DNA of 32,048 bases from an uncultured Oscillospiraceae bacterium (GCA_900541905.1 UQLQ01000021.1:1-32048), one strand, 5' to 3'. Positions 1 to 9,200 are shown, counted from the stretch's first letter. Made by a program: numbers and translations. Notes: generated by a model from the sequence alone, not told the origin.

Positions 1-13
1 TTATATGATTTCT

Positions 14-838
14 CTATCGCCCCAAATTTCTGCCGGTGCAAATATCCAAAAAGCATTTTATTTCATCCTGAAGCTGCTTTTGTTCCTTTTTAAAATAATA
101 AGAATGCCAAGACCGCTGCAAGTATACCAACCTGTGATAAGGACAGTTGGTAAGCCCTTTTTCAATGGTTTCCGCACTGCGCCACAGCACTGCTTCATCA
201 TTGCGAGACTGGGTAATTAATACAGGAACAGTCACCTTAGGCAAATTTTTCACTGCAAGTCTGGACAATCGGGTTAAATCGACCACCCTAGGCAGCCAGC
301 CTACGGTGTACAGGATATTATCTACCTGTACACTGTTATTTTCTCGGTAATAGCGGTCAATGCGATTATAAATCGGATTTCGGCTGAAAAGATTCTTTGT
401 GGAATACAAAGAGCTGCGGCTTTTTAGTCCTATTTTAATGGCAGTATTGAGCAAAATCAGACCTTTTACGTTGGCTTTGGAGCAGACGCTTTCATTAATT
501 GCAAGCAAACCTCCCATAGAATGTCCCACCAAATAAACATTCGGGTACAACTCTGCATAGCGATGTACTTCTTTATGGACTTGCTCTGTCCATTGCTGCT
601 GCGAACTATGTGCAAAATCCTTCGCTGTACCGCCATGTCCCGGAAGTAACAAAGCGGCACACGCATATCCCATATGGTATACAAAATCAGCAAGACTAAT
701 AAATTGATAGGGACTGCCTAAAAAACCATGAATGAAGATAACAATGGTATCTGTGTCTTTTCTTAACATTTCAAAAGCCTTATGAGGATTAAACGGTTGG
801 TATTCCAAAGGTTTTAATGGATTTTTTTGTTTGCCCAA
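14..838 (-). CDS. alpha/beta-hydrolase (carboxylesterase/monoacylglycerol-lipase-like)
   Basis: This is a 274-residue serine hydrolase of the alpha/beta fold, probably cytosolic because no signal peptide or membrane segment is visible. The oxyanion-hole motif HGFLGS lies at residues 37-42. The nucleophile elbow GHSMGG places the catalytic serine at 107. D214 (in SRNDEAV) and H245 (in SWHSYY) complete a plausible triad in the usual order and spacing. A 140-185 insertion between strand 5 and the acid residue would be the lid. The pattern fits EstA-type carboxylesterases or lipases that cleave short- to medium-chain esters; the substrate cannot be read from sequence. The ATG is preceded by AAAAAGGAG with good spacing. 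It starts 17 bp downstream of the rRNA methyltransferase stop, so the two are probably co-transcribed from upstream. Confidence 0.85.
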   Translation of the reverse strand: MGKQKNPLKPLEYQPFNPHKAFEMLRKDTDTIVIFIHGFLGSPYQFISLADFVYHMGYACAALLLPGHGGTAKDFAHSSQQQWTEQVHKEVHRYAELYPNVYLVGHSMGGLLAINESVCSKANVKGLILLNTAIKIGLKSRSSLYSTKNLFSRNPIYNRIDRYYRENNSVQVDNILYTVGWLPRVVDLTRLSRLAVKNLPKVTVPVLITQSRNDEAVLWRSAETIEKGLTNCPYHRLVYLQRSWHSYYFKKEQKQLQDEIKCFLDICTGRNLGR

Positions 839-855
839 TGCAATTTCTCCTTTTT

Positions 856-1680
856 CTATATTCTCTGATAAACCAAGAAATCAAAATGAATTTCCGTTTT
901 CAGCGTCTCCGTATGTTTCAAACGTTCGCTGCCTTGTATGGTGGTTTTCCAATAATAAGGCGTCATTGCAAATAAGTCGGCAATGATATCATGTTGGGTA
1001 ATATAAATTTCATCTTTGACAGTGACACGTTTCTGAAACGCAAATCCATCGTAACATGTATCTTTTTCTTCATTTTCATAAGGGCGTTCATACAAAATCT
1101 CTTTTAATCCAAACAAATGACGTGCTCCCGGAACCGCAAGTATCATAACACCGCCGCGCTTTACAATTCTTTGAAATTCTTCAGGCACAATGGGGGCAAA
1201 AATATTCAGCAAACAGTCTGCCGAATTGCTTTCAATAGGACTGTCAAAAATACTGCCCACTGCAAATTGAATATCACGATACTTTTTTGCCGCCGCTTTC
1301 ACGGCAAATTTAGAAATATCAAATCCTGCAAACTCTGCCTGAATTCCCAATGCATCCAAATGCGCTTTCACATGCCCTGTATAGTAACCTTCTCCGCAGC
1401 CTGCATCCACAACGACAGGCTGCGTTTTATGTTCAATTGCTTCCTCCACCAAATCGTTGAGCTGATTACTGAACGGAAGGTAAAGACCTGTTTCCAAAAA
1501 TTCTCTGCGGCACGCAACCATTTGACGGTTATCTCCCGGAATTTTGGAATGCATTTTATTGGGTGGCAACAAATGAACATAGCCTTGCGCAGATATGTCA
1601 TAACTATGTCCGCTTTTACAGCGGTATGTATGAACCGTATTTTCCAATTTTTTCTTGCAAATAGGGCAAATAAAAACCAT
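856..1680 (-). CDS. rlmA: 23S rRNA (guanine-N1)-methyltransferase, RlmA/TlrB type
   Basis: This 274-residue protein has the RlmA architecture: an N-terminal zinc-binding knuckle followed by a class I SAM methyltransferase domain. Likely zinc ligands are C5, C8, C21 and H25 (CPIC ... CKSGH). SAM motif I is VVDAGCGEGYY at residues 90-100, followed by the acidic strand-2 end GFDISKFA. Family members methylate N1 of a guanine in hairpin 35 of 23S rRNA (G745 in RlmA-I, G748 in RlmA-II). Gram-positive members are usually of the second type, but the position cannot be decided here. Start ATG follows AAGGGG at suitable distance. It lies between polA and the hydrolase on the same strand, with a strong hairpin separating it from polA. 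Confidence 0.85.
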   Translation of the reverse strand: MVFICPICKKKLENTVHTYRCKSGHSYDISAQGYVHLLPPNKMHSKIPGDNRQMVACRREFLETGLYLPFSNQLNDLVEEAIEHKTQPVVVDAGCGEGYYTGHVKAHLDALGIQAEFAGFDISKFAVKAAAKKYRDIQFAVGSIFDSPIESNSADCLLNIFAPIVPEEFQRIVKRGGVMILAVPGARHLFGLKEILYERPYENEEKDTCYDGFAFQKRVTVKDEIYITQHDIIADLFAMTPYYWKTTIQGSERLKHTETLKTEIHFDFLVYQRI

Positions 1681-1715
1681 ATCCGTTCCCCTTATCCATT
1701 TGTTATGTAATAGGA

Positions 1716-1747
1716 ATACACCGAGAGATGATTTACTCTCGGTGTAT
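1716..1747 (-). terminator. 12-bp perfect hairpin between polA and rlmA
   Basis: ATACACCGAGAG and CTCTCGGTGTAT form a perfect 12-bp stem with an 8-base loop. It lies after the polA stop (1787) and before the rlmA start. Neither side carries a good T-run, so it may act as a transcript-stabilising or processing hairpin, or a partial terminator, rather than a full Rho-independent terminator. Confidence 0.5.
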
Positions 1748-1786
1748 CATGCAGTCTATCCGGCTGTTTGTATGCAGAAGCAATAT

Positions 1787-4381
1787 TTAAGCTTTTGCAT
1801 CATACCAAGTTTTCCCGATGGTTGCTTCCGCTACCATTGGAACAGATAGGTGAATTGCCTGTTCCATTTCTTCTGTCAACAGCTGCTGAACCAGAGGAGC
1901 TTCTTCTTCCGGAGCCTCTACAATCAATTCATCGTGTACCTGTAAAATTAAACGGGCACGCAAACCTTCTTTTTCCAATCGATGTACTACGCGAATCATG
2001 GCAATTTTGATGATATCCGCAGCAGTACCCTGAATTGGCATATTCATTGCAACACGCTCTCCAAAAGAACGCAAATTGAAGTTGGACGAACTCAATTCGG
2101 GAAGATAACGTCTACGTTCGAATAATGTTTCCACATAGCCGGTTTCTTTTGCATGTTCCACCACATTTGTCATATAATTGCGCACACCGCTGAAATGGTC
2201 CAAATATGTTTTGATATATTCTTCTGCTTCTTTACGGGTAACGCCTATATTTTTTGCAAGCGAAAACGCACCGATTCCGTAAATGATACCAAAGTTAACC
2301 GCTTTTGCACGGCTTCTCATTAACGGTGTTACCATTTCACGAGGCATATGGAACACTTGTGCGGCAGTATTGCGGTGAATGTCATCATTTTCTTTAAATG
2401 CTTCTATCATACCGGAGTCGTTTGCTACATGTGCCAATACACGCAGTTCAATTTGAGAATAGTCTGCATCTACTAAGACACAACCCTCTTTAGCAACGAA
2501 AAATTTGCGCAATTCTCTGCCAACATCAGTACGAACAGGTATATTCTGCAAGTTAGGTTCTGTTGAACTGATACGGCCTGTCCGTGTTTCTGTCTGATTG
2601 AAACTGGAATGGATGCGTCCATCTTCCTCCACCACTTTTAACAAACCGTCACAATACGTAGATTTGATTTTTGCCAATGTACGGTATTCCAAAATCAGTT
2701 CTACCACAGGATGTTCATAACGAAGTTTTTCCAACACTTCTGCATTGGTGGAGTATCCTGTTTTTGTCTTTTTCCCCGCAGGCAGACCCAATTTTATAAA
2801 CAGCGCTTCTCCCAATTGTTTTGGAGAATTTAAATTAAATCGGTAACCGACTTCCTCATATACTAAATCCTGCAGCCTGTCGATTTTGTTCTGCATGATT
2901 TTACCGTATTCGGCAATGCCTGCTTTATCGACGGCGAATCCCAATTCTTCCATTTGCGCCAATACTTTGGCAAGTGGGAGTTCAATTTCGTGCAGCAATT
3001 TATGCTGTGTATTCTGAGAAATTTTATCATCTATCACCCTATATAAAGCGGGATAGATTGCCGCCCATTTTACCATAGAATCTTGCTCAATCAGCTGGGA
3101 ATCCATTTGGGGCTGCTCCACACCGTATTCTGTCGCCATACGCTCTATTTCATAATTGGAAGAAGAAGGATTGAGCAAATAACCCGCAAGCATGGTATCC
3201 ATTTCTACCTGAACCAAACCGATATTCTGTCTATATAACGCAGCATACAATGGTTTGACATCATGAGTATACTTTTTGATATCCTCACTTTCACAAAACG
3301 CTTTTAAAAAATCAGCATGTTTCGCTGTATTAACAGTACAAACGGTATTCTCTAAATGAAAATATAAGGTTTCAACTTGTTTGTCCCGATAAGACACCAA
3401 AAAATAGGCGCTGCCTGTTTGTTGTAATTGCTGCAGTAAACTTCGCGTATCATCGCATTCCTTGATTTGCAGCGATTGTTCCGTGATAAGCGCTTCTTGT
3501 TCCACTTCAATTTGGTCCAAGCCCCATTTTTTAATCAAACTGAACAATTCCAATTTTGCCATCAACCGTACAGCTGCCTGAACATCTCCCTCTGACACAT
3601 GGTAATGTTCCAAGTTGGTATCAATTGGCGCTTTCAGACAGATGGTACCAAGCTTATAACTTAAGAAGGCGGACTCTTTACCCTCCTCCAGTTTTTTACG
3701 CATGGCAGGTTTTAAATCCAGCTGGTCAAAATCTTGATAAATTGCTTCAATGCTGCCATATTTTTGAATCAAATCCGCCGCGCCTTTTGCACCTATTCCC
3801 GAAACACCGGGAATATTGTCGGAACTATCTCCTTGCAATGCTTTGATGTCAATTAATTGGTGCGGCGTTACACCATAGTCCTCTTTTATTTTGGCTTCAT
3901 CGTATACAGTTACAACCGGTTGTCCAAACTTTGTAGCTGCCAAACGCACTGTAACTGACGGATTGACCAACTGCAAGCTGTCTCTGTCTCCTGTGGCCAA
4001 CACACATTCGTGACCTTCTTCTGTGCATACTCGCGCCAAAGTTCCTAAAATATCGTCCGCTTCGTATCCTTCACATTCTACAATTTGATAACCCAGCAAC
4101 GTTAAAAGCTCTTTTAAAATTGGCAGCTGCTGTGCCAATTCCGGTGGCATACCCTTGCGCTGAGCCTTGTAACCATCGTACTCTTTGTGGCGAAATGTTG
4201 GCGCACGCATATCAAATGCTACCGCTACCGCATCGGGATTTGTGTCTTCCTTAATTTTATGCAGCATAGTTAAAAAACCATAAATAGCGTTTGTAAATGT
4301 ACCGTCTTTTGTAGTTAACAATTTAATTCCATAAAAAGCTCGATTGAATATGCTATTTCCGTCCAGCACAAGTAACTTCAT
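1787..4381 (-). CDS. polA: DNA polymerase I (proofreading site apparently lost)
   Basis: This is a family A polymerase of 864 residues for Okazaki-fragment maturation and repair. The N-terminal ~290 residues are a 5'-3' flap nuclease with the acidic FDMRAPTFRH and ADDILGTLA motifs and a helix-hairpin-helix region (GVSGIGAKGAADLI). A middle 3'-5' exonuclease-like domain follows, but the DxE metal-binding motif expected at its start is replaced by AYFLVSYRD, so proofreading is probably absent, as in many Gram-positive Pol I enzymes. The polymerase domain has motif A (DADYSQIELR), motif B (RSRAKAVNFGIIYG) and motif C (QVHDELIVEA). I chose the ATG at 4381 rather than the in-frame ATG at 4393, because GGAAAGG sits only one base before the latter. 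Its promoter lies in the hairpin repeat at 4438-4466. Confidence 0.97.
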   Translation of the reverse strand: MKLLVLDGNSIFNRAFYGIKLLTTKDGTFTNAIYGFLTMLHKIKEDTNPDAVAVAFDMRAPTFRHKEYDGYKAQRKGMPPELAQQLPILKELLTLLGYQIVECEGYEADDILGTLARVCTEEGHECVLATGDRDSLQLVNPSVTVRLAATKFGQPVVTVYDEAKIKEDYGVTPHQLIDIKALQGDSSDNIPGVSGIGAKGAADLIQKYGSIEAIYQDFDQLDLKPAMRKKLEEGKESAFLSYKLGTICLKAPIDTNLEHYHVSEGDVQAAVRLMAKLELFSLIKKWGLDQIEVEQEALITEQSLQIKECDDTRSLLQQLQQTGSAYFLVSYRDKQVETLYFHLENTVCTVNTAKHADFLKAFCESEDIKKYTHDVKPLYAALYRQNIGLVQVEMDTMLAGYLLNPSSSNYEIERMATEYGVEQPQMDSQLIEQDSMVKWAAIYPALYRVIDDKISQNTQHKLLHEIELPLAKVLAQMEELGFAVDKAGIAEYGKIMQNKIDRLQDLVYEEVGYRFNLNSPKQLGEALFIKLGLPAGKKTKTGYSTNAEVLEKLRYEHPVVELILEYRTLAKIKSTYCDGLLKVVEEDGRIHSSFNQTETRTGRISSTEPNLQNIPVRTDVGRELRKFFVAKEGCVLVDADYSQIELRVLAHVANDSGMIEAFKENDDIHRNTAAQVFHMPREMVTPLMRSRAKAVNFGIIYGIGAFSLAKNIGVTRKEAEEYIKTYLDHFSGVRNYMTNVVEHAKETGYVETLFERRRYLPELSSSNFNLRSFGERVAMNMPIQGTAADIIKIAMIRVVHRLEKEGLRARLILQVHDELIVEAPEEEAPLVQQLLTEEMEQAIHLSVPMVAEATIGKTWYDAKA

Positions 4382-4437
4382 AAGTATTTCCATACCTTTC
4401 CAAATAGTTAAAATAATGCTTAACTATAATTTGCTTT

Positions 4438-4466
4438 ATTATAGCATTAAAAAAATTGTGTTGCAA
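4438..4466 (-). promoter_or_regulatory. polA promoter inside dispersed repeat edge
   Basis: Read on the minus strand: TTGCAA (4461-4466), 17 bp, TATAAT (4438-4443), the latter preceded by TGC as in an extended -10. The predicted start leaves a leader of about 45-50 bases before polA. The -35 hexamer lies in hairpin A of the tandem repeat. The same hexamers, spacing and most of the spacer recur before hisS. Confidence 0.75.
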
Positions 4467-4650
4467 TTTTTAACGTAATAAAAGCTAAAACGTTCTTACC
4501 AATAACCAAAATCTACGATTTTGCTGTTATTGCTAGGTTGTTATAACATAAAAGAAATTGTTTCACAATTTCTAACCTATAAACGTTAAAACGTTCTTGC
4601 CAACAGCCAGAACCCTATCTTTTCCGCTGTTGCTAGGCTATATCAGGGTT
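4451..4650. repeat. two tandem ~101-bp units, each with two hairpins; degenerate third unit to ~4690
   Basis: Unit 1 has hairpin A1 (AAAAATTG 4451-4458 with CAATTTTT 4464-4471), then AAAACGTTCTTACC, then hairpin B1 (CAATAAC 4500-4506 with GTTATTG 4526-4532, extended inwards by CAAAATC/GATTTTG around a TAC loop) and CTAGG. Unit 2 has A2 (AGAAATTG 4553-4560 with CAATTTCT 4566-4573), AAAACGTTCTTGCC, B2 (CAACAGC 4601-4607 with GCTGTTG 4626-4632) and CTAGG. Offsets between copies are 102 (A) and 101 (B) bases. Three stem positions differ between copies and all three differences are matched on the opposite arm. A degenerate third hairpin-A-like stretch starts near 4660. The strand of action is unknown. 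Confidence 0.85.
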
Positions 4651-4694
4651 ATCATGTTTTAACAATTGCCAAAATTTCAACCTGCTATACGGTC

Positions 4695-4769
4695 ATAACA
4701 CAATTTTTAATGCAAATTTGCTGTTTATCAGTAACAAAAATTGCGTTATTCCCTGTTTTATGATAGAAT
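4695..4769 (+). promoter_or_regulatory. dusB promoter overlapping an inverted repeat
   Basis: TTGCGT (4741-4746), 17 bp, TAGAAT (4764-4769), about 55 bases before the dusB start. The -35 sits in the right arm (4736-4749, AAAAATTGCGTTAT) of a 14-bp inverted repeat whose left arm is 4695-4708 (one mismatch). A short palindrome GCAAATTTGC (4712-4721) lies between the arms. The AAAAATTGC core around the -35 matches the repeat edge that carries the polA promoter, in opposite orientation. Confidence 0.6.
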
Positions 4770-4825
4770 AACTCATTATTAAAATTTTATGTATTTTAAT
4801 TTACTTAGAAACGGTAGGGTTTAAT

Positions 4826-5803
4826 TTGAAAATCGGCAATATTTCTTTTGATGGAAAAGCAATTTTGGCACCTATGGCAGGTGTTTCGGATAAATCGTTT
4901 CGCGAATTGTGTACTTCTTTTGGCGCTGCATATGTCATCTCTGAAATGGTAAGCTCCAAAGGGCTGCAATACAGTGACCGAAAAAGCAAAGAATTAATGG
5001 AGTTGTCTCCCGCAGAACGTCCTGCAGCAATTCAAATTTTTGGAGATCAACCTGAAATTATGGCCAAAGCAGCTGAAAAAGCAATGGAATTCGAACCCCA
5101 AGCCATTGATATTAACATGGGGTGTCCGGCTCCTAAAATCAGCAACAGCGGAGGCGGTTGTGCTTTGATGAAACGTCCTGATTTGTGCGGAGATATTGTC
5201 TTGGCTGTTAAAAAAGCCGTGTCTGTTCCTGTAACCGTGAAAATTCGTAAAGGGTGGGACAAAAACAGTATCAACGCAGTAGAAATAGCATGTATTTGTG
5301 AACAAGCCGGAGCTGACGCAATTGCAGTACATGGCAGAACCAGAGAGGATATGTATACGCCGCCTGCCGATTGGGATATAATTCGTCAGGTCAAACAAGC
5401 CGTATCTATTCCCGTAATCGGAAACGGTGATATCAACACTGCACAGGATGCAGCCAAGATGATAGAAGAAACAGGCTGTGATATGGTTATGGTAGGTCGT
5501 GGCGCGTTGGGAAATCCTTGGATTTTTTCACAAATCAACGCATATCTGTCTGATAACTGCACCATTCTTCCTCCACCTTCTATTATGGAACGCATGCTGG
5601 TTATGAGAAAACATATGGTAGCCTTATGCGACCACAAAACAGAACAGCATGGAATGAAAGAGGCCCGTAAGCATGTTGGCTGGTATGTAAAAGGAATCCA
5701 TGGTGCGGCAGAGTTCAGGCGCAGAGCGGGATATTTGTCTACCTTGACAGAACTGAATCACTTAATTGAAGATATTATAAAAGAAAATTCTCAAGCAGAA
5801 TAA
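4826..5803 (+). CDS. dusB: tRNA-dihydrouridine synthase (DusB family)
   Basis: This 325-residue flavoenzyme reduces specific uridines of tRNA to dihydrouridine using FMN and NAD(P)H. The TIM-barrel start APMAGVSDKSF (residues 15-25) binds FMN. NMGCPAPK supplies the proton-donor cysteine C100. K139 (VKIRKGWD) and H169 (AVHGRTRE) are conserved RNA/FMN contacts. The phosphate-binding GNGDI and GRGALGNPW motifs follow, then the C-terminal helical recognition domain. The start is a TTG at 4826 with only a weak AGGG upstream; this start gives the normal family N-terminus and there is no better in-frame start. It is monocistronic: it has its own promoter, and a terminator follows 20 bp after the stop. 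Confidence 0.95.
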   Translation: MKIGNISFDGKAILAPMAGVSDKSFRELCTSFGAAYVISEMVSSKGLQYSDRKSKELMELSPAERPAAIQIFGDQPEIMAKAAEKAMEFEPQAIDINMGCPAPKISNSGGGCALMKRPDLCGDIVLAVKKAVSVPVTVKIRKGWDKNSINAVEIACICEQAGADAIAVHGRTREDMYTPPADWDIIRQVKQAVSIPVIGNGDINTAQDAAKMIEETGCDMVMVGRGALGNPWIFSQINAYLSDNCTILPPPSIMERMLVMRKHMVALCDHKTEQHGMKEARKHVGWYVKGIHGAAEFRRRAGYLSTLTELNHLIEDIIKENSQAE

Positions 5804-5823
5804 ATATAAACTTTATATCTAGA

Positions 5824-5854
5824 AGAAGGTTGTTGTACAATAACCTTCTTTTTT
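5824..5854 (+). terminator. dusB terminator
   Basis: AGAAGGTT (5824-5831) pairs with AACCTTCT (5842-5849), followed by a T6 run. It is placed 20 bp after the dusB stop. The loop region contains TTGTACAA, which can extend the stem. Confidence 0.85.
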
Positions 5855-5935
5855 ACATGCAAAAATAGCAATATTCCAATTTTATTTTGTGCCGCCATTT
5901 CATTAATTACATAAATATGCCATTTAGCTACAAAA

Positions 5936-6046
5936 AGCAAACTTTATTTCTTAGATATGTTACACTTTAAAAATAGTAAAAATGTTTAAAAAACATGCAT
6001 ATTTATACCATTTTATGGTATTTTTTGTTGAGAAATAAAGTTTGCT
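5936..6046. repeat. 16-bp perfect inverted repeat upstream of surface adhesin
   Basis: AGCAAACTTTATTTCT (5936-5951) and its exact reverse complement (6031-6046) flank a 79-bp AT-rich spacer. The spacer holds a small hairpin TACCAT/ATGGTA (6006-6020). The right arm ends 15 bp before a TATAAT. Possible roles are an invertible segment, paired operator sites, or ends of a small insertion. No flanking target duplication is evident and no recombinase gene is in the window. Confidence 0.7.
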
Positions 6047-6061
6047 ATTTTTACCAAAACC

Positions 6062-6148
6062 TATAATGATAATCTGCAAATAACAATAAACAACTCATTG
6101 AAAAGGGAATTTCAGGGTATGCATTTTAAGAGAGCTCTGTTTATTGTT
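6062..6148 (+). promoter_or_regulatory. putative adhesin promoter and structured 5' leader
   Basis: TATAAT at 6062-6067 would start RNA near 6074. The -35 is poor: TTGCTA (6042-6047) stands only 14 bp away. The leader would begin just before a perfect 11-bp inverted pair, AACAATAAACA (6082-6092) and TGTTTATTGTT (6138-6148). This pair encloses a second small stem TGAAA/TTTCA and an AGAGCTCT palindrome. The shape resembles a small multi-stem regulatory RNA. I could not match it to c-di-GMP, preQ1, fluoride or guanidine riboswitch consensus motifs. The ribosome site GAAGGAG follows at 6195-6201. Confidence 0.4.
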
Positions 6149-6207
6149 TTTATATAGATGATACTCTTGTTTTACAGGAGAATTGAAGATTAAAGAAGGA
6201 GATTTAG

Positions 6208-9200
6208 ATGAAAACAAAAAAATGGAAAAAGATTTTGGCGTTCATTCTTGCTTTATCTATTCTATGTTCCTGTATTATCGGTACAGTTGCAGTATATGCA
6301 GAGCAGGTTAATCCCCAAACAGGCATATCACAAAACAGCCCCGGTTCTAATGTGACCGATAATAACAATGCAAATGAAGAAAGAACAACCGATATTACGA
6401 AAGAAAACATTTCTTTGTTTGCAGGAGATTCTGCAGAAGTCAGAAATTTTAAAATTCAGTCAGCCAAGCGTGTAAGCACAGGTACTACACCTTTTGATGC
6501 AAATGATGATCCAGGTAATGATTCGTCTAAAAATAATGCAATTGTCAGATCTTTTGATGACATTGGTTATGAATTTACTTACGCAGGTGAAATTAGTGGT
6601 AATGTACAGGCAGTAGAACTTGAATTTAAGTTTACCTTAAATGTTTCAAAAAAATATGCGGAATTTGATGAAGATGTTTTAAAAAGCTGGATGACAGATA
6701 TCGTCCAAGAAGATGTAAACGGTGTTTGTACCTTAACAGGTAAAACCATATATAACAGTGCTGGCGGTGGAGCAGGTTTCCAATCTTTTTCAGAAACAAA
6801 ATATATACCTGTTAACGTAAAAGGCATGAATCAATCCCAAGAGGTTATTCCTACCTTCAACGTAAAACTGACAAAAGATACATCTGCTGATTCATGGAAA
6901 ACAAAAGTCATGAGTGGAACAGATGAAAAGGCCATTGTTTCTGCAGTACCTATGTACGACATTGAATTGGTAAATCCAACAAAAATGAACTCCGTTGGTA
7001 CCTATGATTTTTCAACAGGAAACGGAACTGCCCCTAACAAAGATGCTGGCAGCGTTTATGGCAGACTGCTGGACTTTGGTATAGGTCTAAGAATGAAAGC
7101 GGTTGACAGTAATAAGGGAATGAAGGGATTTTATATTCCCGAAACAACTGATAATTTAACTTTTACGATACATCCAAGTATCAGTGAAAACGGTGTTCCC
7201 ACCTCTCTGCAAGCCTTGTTATGGGATTATAAAGAGAATACCTACGGCACTACCGGTATTGGTGGACGCGACTTAACCAATGGTGCCGGAAACGCTGATG
7301 TATATGCAGCTGCACTCCCCCAAACAAATTCTGCCGGTTCACCAAACAGTTTCACAGTAAACAATGGAGGAACCTGGACATTTGTGCAAAACAAAGATGG
7401 CAGCATTGATGTAACAGTTACCGGAGCAAGTTTATATAATCAAAAGGGAGAGTTATTCGCACCTACTTTAATGGGAAATGGCGCTACTACACTTAGTCCT
7501 ACTCCCTCTCAGGGAAATCTTTATATATCAACAGCCTATTTTCAAATGGTAGCTCCTCTTGATAAAAATGAGCATGATAATAAAAAATATCAATTAGAGA
7601 TTTCTGACAGTAACATGAAAGTACCTTACCAAGACGGTTTAGGTAATTCTTTGGTCAGTACGACACAATCCATTACAACAAACGATACCGTAATAAGGGA
7701 CTATGAAATTTTCCGAGATGGGAGTTATGGATTATTCCATTATATCGGCAGAGAAAATCAACAAAATGGTTTTTGGGGCAGCAACCTTTCCAGTAATAAA
7801 GCAGGAATGGGGTTAGATGCTTACGCATTAAAGGGTTCAACTGTACAAATAGCCGGTGCCTTTTCCTATGCCGGTGATGATAAAAATGAGTTAAAAGCCA
7901 TCAATTTATTGATGAGAATAGATGATGAAGCCATGCAGCCCAGTGCTTCTGCATCCAATGGAGTTCCAACAAGCTCGAATGTTGCGGGGGATGTGACATT
8001 ATTGTATGCTGCAAAACCCAATGGAGAAGGTTGGACATCCGACACTGAAATGTTATCTTCAAAAGAGCAAGATTTGGTGTACTTTGCGTCCATGGCTGAT
8101 TTAAAAGCAGCATATCCTGATGGTGTTTGCGTTGCTGTTTTGGCTGAAGTAAGAAATATCACAAACCTGCAAGAAGTAACACAATACCAAATTGGATTTA
8201 ATGTGGATATATTGAGCACTGCAACAGAAGGAAATGTGTACCAAACAGTTCATACAGCAGCCTTCTATAAGTCCAATAAAAACATCACTGCAAATGATAC
8301 ACGTTTAGACAAAAACAGCTATGATAAGTTAAATCAACCTAACTCTTATGTTCGTGATAATAATCAATATGAAAAAGCACAATATAATAATGCACATCAA
8401 ATTGTGAACAGCAGTTCTTCTATGGCCAGCTATGCAAGAGGTGCTTCATTATTAATTGTAGGTGTGGAAGCAGGCATTGAAAAATCAATTGATGCAAACA
8501 ATAAATCATTTGACCTTTCAACAGGCGTTACGTTTATTCCTTACCGCTTACAACCTATCTTAAACGTTGCAAGCGGTAAAGAAGGAGATACCATCAGACG
8601 AGTAACGATAAGTGATATTCTTCCCGCTCAACTAACTGTAAGTAACGATACGAAATTTTATTATGGTGATCAACCAATTACAGCATCTATTGAAAAGTTA
8701 GTAGATGGAACCACCAAAGTCAGCTGGACTATTGAAAATGTTCCCACAGGTGTAGTACTGCCTGCAATTACATTTAATGCAGAATTGAATTTCGAGAATA
8801 TCGATTTACAACAATCTACTCATACTGTATATAACACAGCTTACATTGAAGCGGAAGGAGATAACAGAGTATTTAGTTCTCAATGGCCTTCCCACCCCAA
8901 TCAATCCGAAGCTACAGCTACCTTGGTAGTCAATAAATCATTAAATTTATCTAAACAGGCACTCCAAAGTGATGCTGAAATAAATGGAGATATTCAATGG
9001 AGAATTGCTTTTACAAATACTAACAGCTTAGACTATACAAACTATAAAATGTTGGATGTTATGCCTTACAACGGAGATGCTAATGGCTCTTCATTTGACG
9101 GATCTTATACCATTACAGCTACCTTAACAGCTCCTTCAGAAATAAAATTATATTCATCTACCGACAAAAATGTACGTGGGACCAACGTTTCAACCGTAGA

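Noticed and set aside
1117..1710. 197-codon plus-strand frame antisense to rlmA
   Set aside because: The opposite strand has an intact zinc knuckle and SAM motif; the plus frame has no recognisable motif and no ribosome site.
1787..4381. Loss of the 3'-5' exonuclease motif in polA as a novelty
   Set aside because: Degenerate proofreading domains are common in Gram-positive DNA polymerase I, so this is not unusual.
4451..4650. CRISPR array in the polA-dusB spacer
   Set aside because: Only two to three units of ~101 bp, whole units are similar, and there are no unique spacers of constant length.
4994..5398. 134-codon minus-strand frame inside dusB
   Set aside because: It is a shadow of the clearly coding dusB frame with its catalytic motifs; no ribosome site.
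5936..6046. Insertion sequence or MITE defined by the 16-bp inverted repeat
   Set aside because: No direct target duplication is seen next to the arms and the interior codes for nothing; kept only as an inverted repeat.
6074..6207. c-di-GMP riboswitch before the adhesin
   Set aside because: Neither the class I GGGCAAACC-type core nor a class II core could be found; only an unclassified fold is claimed.
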